A stretch of DNA of 8,522 bases from an uncultured Armatimonadota bacterium (lineage in GTDB: Bacteria > Armatimonadota > Armatimonadia > Armatimonadales > Armatimonadaceae), in NCBI GenBank assembly GCA_903915615.1, contig CAIWTR010000313.1, positions 1 to 8,522 on the forward strand, in the 5' to 3' direction. Shown piece after piece: positions 1 to 6,280 of this stretch. A program made the position numbers and the translations under genes. The stretch's first letter is position 1; each line of letters starts with the position of its first letter. The notes beneath the pieces were generated by a model. It saw only the letters and a program-made list of their open reading frames with translations, did no database searches and was not told where the DNA came from.

Positions 1-48
1 CAACCCACTCAACTCCGTGTGTCCATTCATCAAGAAGAAAAAACAAAA

Positions 49-78
49 CATCTCCAGAGACCAACGCCTCGAGGGATG
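49..78 (-). terminator. Third, partly decayed terminator-like hairpin (repeat unit 1)
   Basis: This is the same 30-base layout as the other two copies, but the left arm reads CATCTCC on the plus strand. That change gives a G-U wobble if transcribed from the plus strand and a C-A mismatch if transcribed from the minus strand. On the minus strand it is followed by TTTTGTTTTTTCTTC. It is weaker than the other copies as a minus-strand terminator. Confidence 0.35.
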
Positions 79-192
79 TATAAACCTACTCAGAGCAGAG
101 CAAACTTAGACTACGGCTTGGGCGGGAGTTTCTCTCCTTTACCAGCAGCCATCTAACCTGCGTGTTTCCATTCATCAAGAAGAAAAAACAAA

Positions 193-222
193 CATCCCCA
201 GAGACTAACGCCCCCGGGGATG
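193..222 (-). terminator. Second terminator-like hairpin (repeat unit 2)
   Basis: The stem CATCCCC / GGGGATG is perfect over 7 bp. On the minus strand it is followed by TTTGTTTTTTCTTCTT, the richest T tract of the three copies. It could serve as a backup terminator for transcripts that read through the copy at 320-349. Confidence 0.5.
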
Positions 223-319
223 TGTAAACCTACTCAGAGAAGAATAAACCTAGACTATGGCTTGCGCGCGGCAACCCACTCAACTCCGTGTGTCCATTCA
301 TCAAGAAGAAACAACAAAA

Positions 320-349
320 CATCCCCAGTGACAAACGCCTCCGGGGATG
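320..349 (-). terminator. Probable Rho-independent terminator of the M28 gene (repeat unit 3)
   Basis: On the minus strand a perfect 7-bp stem (CATCCCC / GGGGATG, loop about 16 nt) is followed directly by TTTTGTTGTTTCTTCTT. It begins 33 nt after the M28 stop codon. A GC-bearing stem with a U-rich tail in that position is a classical intrinsic terminator layout. The loop is longer than usual and the U tract is interrupted, so efficiency may be modest. The same structure recurs in the two further units. Confidence 0.6.
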
Positions 350-381
350 TGTAAACCTACTCAGAGAAGAGTAAACCTAGA

Positions 382-2076
382 CTATGGCTTCCGCGGGAGT
401 TTCTCATTTCGCGTCGCCGTTTGATACAGGAATGCCGCCATTATCGTGGCTGCCTGCTTCATATCCTGAAGCTGAATGCGATCAAACACATCCATATTGC
501 TATGGTGAGTCCGGGTGTCGTATTCAATCTCATCCTGGATGAACTGGAAGCCCGGGAGCCCGGCACTATCAAATGGCAAGTGGTCAGTTCCACCGGTATT
601 CCGCTTGGTTACCGTCGTCGCACCAAGGTCCGCGAATGGCTTGAACCACTCCGTAAAGATTGGGATGACTGCTTCATTCCCTTGCGCGTAGATTCCACGC
701 AGCTTGCCGGTTCCATTGTCGATGTTATAGTAGCCAGCGACCTTTGCATGCTCAGGCTTTGGATCAGCCTTTGTTCCGTAGTGCTGCTTTACATACGCAC
801 CAGAACCAAAGATTCCCTGTTCCTCACCACTCCACAGTGCCACACGGATCGTACGGCGTGGCTTGAGTCCGGTTGCCTTCAGGATGCGAACGGCTTCCAT
901 CATCACCGCAACGCCAGCACCATCATCTGTTGCGCCTGTGCCACCATGCCAAGAATCGATATGGCCACCACAAAGAACGACTTCATCCTTGAGGTCCGAT
1001 CCTTCAATCTCGGCGATTGTGTTATAGACCTGGCTGTTGTCATCCCCGTTGAAGCGGACCTTGCTCTCAACGGCCAGCTTCACAGGTTCGCCTGCCTTGA
1101 CCATCCGGGCGATGCGGTTGTAATGCTCCACGGCAACCGCGATCTGAGGAATCATCAGCTTCTCAGCTTCCTTCTTCCACGGTTGTACACGGCGGGTTAC
1201 GGTTGGGTTAAATGGCGCATTCGGGTCACGCTTCGGCGCTGGTGCATTGTTTGGCTTCGTTGGTACGGTTGCCTGCTGAACAAACAACGTACCGCCATCA
1301 CCGCGCGCTGAATCGAGAACAACAGCCGCTCCCTGTTCCTTACAGAAGGAAAGAATACGGCCACTCATCGTGCGCTGGCGTTGCATTTGTTGCATCCGGT
1401 CACGCTGCTCTGCCGTCATGTCATTGGTGGCAACCGGAGAGCCCGCCGTTACGCCAGGCGTTCCCGTGATACCAGCACGACGGCCAGTCCCGGAATTGTT
1501 GACCATTTGGGCCAGCTGCTCATCCGTCCAACGGACACCCTCTGGCGCAAAGTGCGCCGGAACTTCGCGGATTGGGCTGATGAGGACAGCTTTGCCTTGA
1601 AGCTTGCCTTCGTATTGCTTGAGGTCTTCCTCGGAGCCAGCCTCCACCACAACAACATCCACGGTCCCGGTAAATCCGGTCGACCAGGCTTTGGCGATTC
1701 CGATGACTGGGAATGCCGTTGGCGCAGTCACCTGAAGGGAAAAGCGCTCCTGCGTCCAGCCGCGCCCAAATGGCCCCCAAGGCTCAAGAGCGGCATTGGT
1801 AAGGCCCCAATCAGCCATTGTCTTGCGTGTCCACTCGTTTGCACGCAGGAGTCCAGGAGATCCGGTAAGCCGCGGGCCGATGACTTCTGTGAGGTATTCA
1901 AGCGTCTCAGGAAGCTGCGACCGGGTCAGTCCCTCCTTGCGAATCTTGGAAACCACATCCGGGTTGATAGCTTCTTGAGCGCTTACCGGTGTAGAAATCG
2001 AAAAGGCTGCGAGACTCAGTGCAGTGGCCAGCGTAACGACGACTGCCCTGCGGGAGATGATTGCAGATAGAGACAT
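382..2076 (-). CDS. Secreted M28-family zinc metallopeptidase with PA-domain-like region
   Basis: The product is a predicted exported zinc aminopeptidase or carboxypeptidase of 564 residues that trims peptides outside the cytoplasm. Residues 1-33 form a signal peptide: an SRR start, a hydrophobic core at about 11-28 and likely cleavage at VSA|QE. A region at about 110-330, containing GKAVLISP near 161-168, resembles the PA domain inserted in many M28 enzymes. The peptidase domain follows at about 350-555. The di-zinc site is complete: H372 in GGHIDSW, D384/D385 in GATDDGAG, E418 (general base) and E419 in WSGEEQG, D453 in YNIDNG, and H524/H525 in THHSNMD; GGTDHLPF (496-502) is the usual extra motif. 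The start is supported by GGAGGA five bases upstream. The family assignment is firm but the substrate is unknown. The last codons and stop lie inside the downstream repeat array. The gene is divergent from the dacB-like gene. Confidence 0.93.
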   Translation of the reverse strand: MSLSAIISRRAVVVTLATALSLAAFSISTPVSAQEAINPDVVSKIRKEGLTRSQLPETLEYLTEVIGPRLTGSPGLLRANEWTRKTMADWGLTNAALEPWGPFGRGWTQERFSLQVTAPTAFPVIGIAKAWSTGFTGTVDVVVVEAGSEEDLKQYEGKLQGKAVLISPIREVPAHFAPEGVRWTDEQLAQMVNNSGTGRRAGITGTPGVTAGSPVATNDMTAEQRDRMQQMQRQRTMSGRILSFCKEQGAAVVLDSARGDGGTLFVQQATVPTKPNNAPAPKRDPNAPFNPTVTRRVQPWKKEAEKLMIPQIAVAVEHYNRIARMVKAGEPVKLAVESKVRFNGDDNSQVYNTIAEIEGSDLKDEVVLCGGHIDSWHGGTGATDDGAGVAVMMEAVRILKATGLKPRRTIRVALWSGEEQGIFGSGAYVKQHYGTKADPKPEHAKVAGYYNIDNGTGKLRGIYAQGNEAVIPIFTEWFKPFADLGATTVTKRNTGGTDHLPFDSAGLPGFQFIQDEIEYDTRTHHSNMDVFDRIQLQDMKQAATIMAAFLYQTATRNEKLPRKP

Positions 2077-2081
2077 AAACG

Positions 2082-2087
2082 TCCTCC
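2082..2087 (-). promoter_or_regulatory. Strong ribosome binding site of the M28 gene
   Basis: GGAGGA on the minus strand lies 5 nt before the ATG at 2076. It fixes the start codon and implies efficient initiation. Confidence 0.75.
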
Positions 2088-2102
2088 AGAATAATTGGCG
2101 GG

Positions 2103-2108
2103 ATTGTA
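2103..2108 (-). promoter_or_regulatory. Candidate -10 box for the M28 gene
   Basis: The minus strand reads TACAAT, five of six matches to TATAAT. It is placed so that transcription would start about 20 nt before the start codon. No good -35 hexamer lies at the usual 17-bp distance; a TTGAAT lies 24 bp upstream, which is too far. The 81-bp gap between the divergent genes must hold both promoters, and I see no convincing one for the plus-strand gene. Confidence 0.3.
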
Positions 2109-2157
2109 TCCCAGACCCGGTAGTGCGGCACGATTCAACCGTCAGATAGGATGTAAT

Positions 2158-3621
2158 ATGTACATCACGGCCCTTACGATTGGCATCGCCCTCACCGCTG
2201 CCGCGCTATGCCAGCCTGCCAAACCGCTTCCAGTACCATCGGCACACATTGCACAACAGGTGGGTCTCGCCGGTGACAAATCCACGATCTTGCCCGCTGA
2301 TGTCGCAGCTATTTTGGAGCGCCCAGAGCTCCGCAGTGCGACCATCGGTCTCTACGCCATCAACCTCAAAACCGGCTCACCGATCATCAAATACAACAGC
2401 AACCGCGCCTGCATGCCGGCCAGTAACCAAAAGCTGCTCACCGCCGCCGCCGGGCTTCAGCTACTCGGCCCAGACTTCACATGGAAAACCGATATTTCCC
2501 AAAACGGGACAACACTGCACATTACTTTCGATGGCGACCCACTGCTCACCCGCGCGCAGCTGACCGCCGCCATCAATGCAGTGAAGACCAGCATCAAAGA
2601 GCCGATCACCCGTATTGCCATCGATGACTCCCGCATTCAAGGAGATACGCTTGGTCTCGCTTGGCAATGGGATGACATCGGGCTTGGGTTTTCAGCCCCA
2701 GTTGGCGCTGCGACCATCGACAAAAATGTCGTCGTGGTTACCATCACGCCGCCGGCAACCGTCCTTACACCGCCACGCTTTGAGGTCGCCGATTCCATTC
2801 TTGCCATCCGGGCAAACGCTACCATCGAGGACCGCAATCCAGCGAATACGACGACACCAGATGTCAAAAAACGCCTAACCATCACCCGTAACCCTCTCCG
2901 TCCTGAAGTGGAAATCAGTGGCACTGTGACTGCGGGTGCGAGACCAACAACCGCGTTGGTCGCTGTCGATAACCCAACTGATGCCGCATTTCGCATCGTG
3001 AATAGCATTCTCCGGGAATCGGGACTTCCCGTGGCTGCGAACATCCAATATGCGCGCCGGCCCCGCCAAGCGGATGACACATTGCTTACCAGGATCACGA
3101 GTAAGCCCCTCGCTGAAACCCTCCCAGACTTCCTCAAACCGAGCGACAATCTCTACGGGGAGCTGCTTTTAAGAACCATCGGGCGCATCGATGCCAGCCC
3201 AGCAACGCCAGCATCGGGCATTAAGCGTATCCAAACGTGGATGACCGGCAGTGGTATCCCCTCCGATGGTGTTCAGCCGGCGGATGGCTCGGGGTTATCG
3301 ATGTGGAATACGACGACCGCGGAGGCAACCGTTGCACTGTTAAAGGCGATGTCGGAGACGAAGGCCTTTCGGGATGCTCTTCCCGTCGGCGGCATCGATG
3401 GCACCCTCAAGGCACGCTTTCCTGCACCCGAACACCGCGGAAAGGTCATCGCGAAAACAGGCACCCTCTCGGTGGCCAGTTGTCTAAGCGGCTACGCAGT
3501 GACTACCAAGGGTGAAACCATCATCTTCAGCATTTTGATGAATCACTTTGATCGCAAAGCAGGCAGTGCCGCAGCGCGCCGCGCACAGGATGACATCGTC
3601 CGCACTCTGCTCAGCCTCTAG
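2158..3621 (+). CDS. dacB: D-alanyl-D-alanine carboxypeptidase/endopeptidase, PBP4 (peptidase S13) family
   Basis: This is a penicillin-binding protein of the PBP4 class. Such enzymes remove the terminal D-alanine of peptidoglycan stem peptides and cut D,D cross-links in the periplasm. The three active-site motifs appear in order in the 487-residue protein: S89-N-Q-K92 (nucleophile serine and lysine, in MPASNQKLL), S329-D-N331 and K433-T-G435. The family's DGSGLS motif sits at 376-381. The spacing of about 240 residues between the first two motifs is the S13 hallmark, where extra domains are inserted. Residues 1-18 are a short hydrophobic export signal with no basic residue. I chose the ATG at 2158 because AGGA lies 6 nt upstream. 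An in-frame TTG at 2095 would add 21 residues but lacks a ribosome site and overlaps the M28 leader. The length is close to that of E. coli PBP4. The gene symbol is by family. Confidence 0.92.
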   Translation: MYITALTIGIALTAAALCQPAKPLPVPSAHIAQQVGLAGDKSTILPADVAAILERPELRSATIGLYAINLKTGSPIIKYNSNRACMPASNQKLLTAAAGLQLLGPDFTWKTDISQNGTTLHITFDGDPLLTRAQLTAAINAVKTSIKEPITRIAIDDSRIQGDTLGLAWQWDDIGLGFSAPVGAATIDKNVVVVTITPPATVLTPPRFEVADSILAIRANATIEDRNPANTTTPDVKKRLTITRNPLRPEVEISGTVTAGARPTTALVAVDNPTDAAFRIVNSILRESGLPVAANIQYARRPRQADDTLLTRITSKPLAETLPDFLKPSDNLYGELLLRTIGRIDASPATPASGIKRIQTWMTGSGIPSDGVQPADGSGLSMWNTTTAEATVALLKAMSETKAFRDALPVGGIDGTLKARFPAPEHRGKVIAKTGTLSVASCLSGYAVTTKGETIIFSILMNHFDRKAGSAAARRAQDDIVRTLLSL

Positions 3622-5375
3622 GGTTCTTCGGTAGGAGCGACGTGGCCAACGACCATTTTGCGCTTGCCCTCGATAATCATGAAGTAATCACGCTCAACTG
3701 GCTTGCCAGCCTTGTCGGTAAGCATCGCGTCCATCCACGTCGTGAATGTCGATGATGAAATACGATACGAAGCGAGCACGGCAGGAAACTTATCTGGTTC
3801 GTAATCGACATTGATGCCTTTGCGCGTGTCATCGTAGGCATCCATCGGCTCCATCTGACGGTTATTGATCTTGCCTTCTGCCTGTATTTGAAAGTCGGCA
3901 TTGTACTCAACACCGGCATCCAAGTTTTCACGCGCGATGCCTAGAGCCATCGCTTCGTTGTAAAGCTCCATCCGCGCACGGGAATAGGCAAAGTAGTCGT
4001 GCGTCGCAATGGCTCCCCAGACAACGTTGCACGCTGCGAAGGCCACAGCCCCCCAGCGTAATGATTGGAACCTGGGAACATCGGTGATAGGAGCGATGTG
4101 CGCGGCCATCACGAATGGAACAATCAGCAAGAGGTACCTATCAAACATGTTGTTGAGTGCCAGCCACGGCACCAAGGAAACGCACTGAACAAAGACAAAT
4201 GCAACCAGAACCAGTGAAAGAATGGTCGATGCCTCAGCTGCCTTACGGGCTTTCAGCTGCGCGCCTAAGCCGCGAAACTGGTTTGCGAGCAACGCCAGCG
4301 ACCCAACATTTCCAATGACACCAAGGATCATCCAGAGGTAGCCAAGGTTTGGAACCGAAATTCGGTCCCCAAAGCCATGAACTCCTCCGACAACGACGCC
4401 CATTGTGGTCCAGTATTGGCCATACACGGTGAGACGGAAAATGGGAGCGAACATCTCGATATGCCGAGCGGTCATCGGCAAAATGATAAAGACCAGCAGC
4501 CAGGAGAGCACAAGACCAGCCATCGGCCAGGATGGCTTCCGCAGCTGAAATCCGAGCAAGACTGCCGGGAGCACAAGGAGGCCGGATGTGATTCCGAACT
4601 TGACCATGAACTTAATGGTGATGTCTGGCCATCCGATAAATGTAAGGAGCCCTGCAACGGGATGAACCGGGACGGCATATGGCAGCTTGCCAATGAGGGC
4701 AACGGCAAGTAAACCTGCAGCAATGATCACCGTGGCACTGGGGATGAGAATACTCCGCCACGCTGGACGGAATCCGCTAATGATAAGCATCGCGACACCG
4801 AATGGCAAAATAACATTCTGGCGATTCAAGGCCGCAAGCAGCGCAAATGCGGATCCAATGATGACCTTTTTCCGTAGCGTCGATGGCTCTTCTGGGCTGC
4901 GCAACGCTTCAGCAAAAAACGTCCATGCGATGAGACACAGCGCCATCGTAGGTACATCGGTTAGGAAGGATGGTCCTGCCGCGAGGATCATCGGGGTTCC
5001 CATCACGGCTGCCCACAGCGTAACAGCAGCGAACACCCCGGCTCCTGCCGCTCTCAGAAAGCGATAGAGAAATCCCGATGCAACACCGGTTGAGACAATG
5101 CCAACCCAGTGCAAAATGCCGTATTTGAATCCAAACACTTTGATGATGGCTGCACCGATGACCATTTGCGGCAGCATCAGGGGCGTTCCCCACCCGTTCA
5201 GCTGGATGCGACCGGTTTTACTAAATGCATCCGCGAGCCGTGCATAGGAAAACTCATCATTCATGGGGGCATCAAGCACCCCACCGCCAAGCAGGAGCAT
5301 CAAAATAACGGGAATGACACCAAGAACCCAGACGAGACCTCTCTCACTATTGCGATGCATTGGTGCAACTGACAT
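3618..5375 (-). CDS. Polytopic membrane glycosyltransferase-like protein (GT-C fold, GT39/ArnT-like)
   Basis: The 585-residue protein has roughly 10-12 hydrophobic segments (first at about 13-33) and a soluble C-terminal tail from about residue 460. Two features are typical of GT-C enzymes that use polyprenyl-phosphate sugars at the outer face of the cytoplasmic membrane. One is an acidic pair just after the first membrane segment (D40-E41 in PMNDEFSYA, followed by LNGWGTPLMLPQ). The other is FLTDVPTM, with D140, in a later loop. The acceptor (lipid, protein or polysaccharide) cannot be told. The start has GAGGG about 7 nt upstream and lies 2 nt after the rsmI stop, so it is probably translated from the same mRNA. 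The gene ends head-on against dacB, with the two stop codons sharing CTAG. The class is likely and the exact function unknown; a catalytically inactive relative is possible. Confidence 0.75.
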   Translation of the reverse strand: MSVAPMHRNSERGLVWVLGVIPVILMLLLGGGVLDAPMNDEFSYARLADAFSKTGRIQLNGWGTPLMLPQMVIGAAIIKVFGFKYGILHWVGIVSTGVASGFLYRFLRAAGAGVFAAVTLWAAVMGTPMILAAGPSFLTDVPTMALCLIAWTFFAEALRSPEEPSTLRKKVIIGSAFALLAALNRQNVILPFGVAMLIISGFRPAWRSILIPSATVIIAAGLLAVALIGKLPYAVPVHPVAGLLTFIGWPDITIKFMVKFGITSGLLVLPAVLLGFQLRKPSWPMAGLVLSWLLVFIILPMTARHIEMFAPIFRLTVYGQYWTTMGVVVGGVHGFGDRISVPNLGYLWMILGVIGNVGSLALLANQFRGLGAQLKARKAAEASTILSLVLVAFVFVQCVSLVPWLALNNMFDRYLLLIVPFVMAAHIAPITDVPRFQSLRWGAVAFAACNVVWGAIATHDYFAYSRARMELYNEAMALGIARENLDAGVEYNADFQIQAEGKINNRQMEPMDAYDDTRKGINVDYEPDKFPAVLASYRISSSTFTTWMDAMLTDKAGKPVERDYFMIIEGKRKMVVGHVAPTEEP

Positions 5376-5377
5376 AG

Positions 5378-6280
5378 CTATCCCTCTTCCACATCACTAT
5401 CTGGTTGGAGCTTCACCGCAATTGCGTAGAGCTCACGGCGACCAAGGCCAGTTTTATTGGCGACTTCACGCGCCGCTTCTTTGGTTGACTTCCCCGCGAG
5501 CATTGCATCGAGAAGCAATGTCTCCACCGCGACCTCCGCTGGCCGCTCAGGAACTTCTCCGGTTCCGCCTTCAATGATGATGACGCACTCGCCCCGCGGG
5601 GGTTCAGCCTTGTAGTGTTCCGCACACTCAGCCAGCGTTCCGCGGATGAATGACTCGTGGAGCTTGGTCACTTCACGGGCAACCACGGCCTGGCGGTTCG
5701 CTCCAAACGCCTCGGCAAGCTCAGCGAGGGAATCCGCAAGGCGGTGTGTGCTCTCGTAGATCACCATCGTCCGACGCTCGATGGCAAGTGCCGCGAGGCG
5801 CTCCTTGCGGTCATTTGTCTTTGGGAGGAAGCCTTCGAAGGTGAACTGGCCTGTTAGCAGGCCACTGGCACTGATTGCGGCGATCGCAGCGCAGGCACCT
5901 GGAATGGGTTCCACGATGATGCCACAGTCGATGGCTGCCCGCACAAGCTGCTGCCCGGGGTCACTGATACAGGGTGTCCCCGCATCGGAGACCAGAGCGA
6001 CATCGTTTCCCTGTGTCAGCAAGGTGATCAGGTGAATGATGTCTTCCTGCCCGGAGTGCGCGTGATGGCTGATGAGGCGGGTGTCGATATCAAAGTGGCG
6101 AAGGAGTTTGCCGGTGACACGGGTGTCTTCTGCGGCGACGATGTCTGATTCGCGGAGAATCCGCAGGGCCCGGACAGTGATGTCTTCCAGGTTACCGATT
6201 GGCGTTGCCACGAGACGAAGACGCCCCGGACGTGAGGTTTTCACATCCAGGGCGTCGGTCTGACTTGTCTTCCGGCTCAC
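5378..6280 (-). CDS. rsmI: 16S rRNA (cytidine1402-2'-O)-methyltransferase RsmI
   Basis: RsmI uses S-adenosylmethionine to methylate the 2'-OH of C1402 in 16S rRNA, in the decoding centre of the small subunit. The 300-residue protein carries the whole tetrapyrrole-methylase-type signature set: VATPIGNLED (24-33), AAEDTR (49-54), VSDAGTP (97-103) with ISDPG (105-109), IPGACAA (126-132), FEGFLP (148-153), YESTHR (175-180) and AREVTKLHE (201-209). A C-terminal helical domain at about 250-295 (KSTKEAAREVANKTGLGRR) matches the short helix-turn-helix-like tail of the family. The usual YESPHR reads YESTHR here, a mild variation. The start is a GTG that overlaps the TGA of the upstream foldase gene as GTGA. 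No good Shine-Dalgarno precedes it, which points to translational coupling. About 19 residues precede the conserved domain. Confidence 0.95.
   Translation of the reverse strand: MSRKTSQTDALDVKTSRPGRLRLVATPIGNLEDITVRALRILRESDIVAAEDTRVTGKLLRHFDIDTRLISHHAHSGQEDIIHLITLLTQGNDVALVSDAGTPCISDPGQQLVRAAIDCGIIVEPIPGACAAIAAISASGLLTGQFTFEGFLPKTNDRKERLAALAIERRTMVIYESTHRLADSLAELAEAFGANRQAVVAREVTKLHESFIRGTLAECAEHYKAEPPRGECVIIIEGGTGEVPERPAEVAVETLLLDAMLAGKSTKEAAREVANKTGLGRRELYAIAVKLQPDSDVEEG

Larger units (their letters stand above)
1..405 (-). repeat. Tandem array of three ~145-bp intergenic repeat units downstream of the M28 gene
   Basis: There is no gene in 1-381; this stretch is a tandem repeat. Units begin near 1, 146 and 272, each with a conserved core starting TCCATTCATCAAGAAGAA (at 22, 167 and 293). 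The core runs through a CATCCCC/GGGGATG inverted repeat to a paired GTAAACCTA motif and a GACTATGGCTT end. The first two units are 145 bp apart and the last two 126 bp. The 19-bp shortfall matches a segment (127-145, starting AGTTTCTC) that is present at the end of unit 1 and missing from the end of unit 2. Unit 3 runs into the 3' end of the M28 coding sequence, to about 405. The array may continue left of the window, because position 1 coincides with a unit start. The terminator-like hairpins suggest it lies in the 3' untranslated region of M28. Confidence 0.85.

Noticed and set aside
1..405. Left repeats as a CRISPR array
   Set aside because: Repeats are over 100 bp with no unique spacers of regular length, and there are no cas genes.
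421..2070. Long plus-strand frames of up to 296 codons opposite the M28 gene
   Set aside because: They lie antisense to a gene with a complete zinc-site motif set and show no domain, signal or ribosome site.
3580..3660. Terminator between the convergent dacB and GT39-like genes
   Set aside because: There is no intergenic space and I see no stem followed by a T-run on either strand near the junction.
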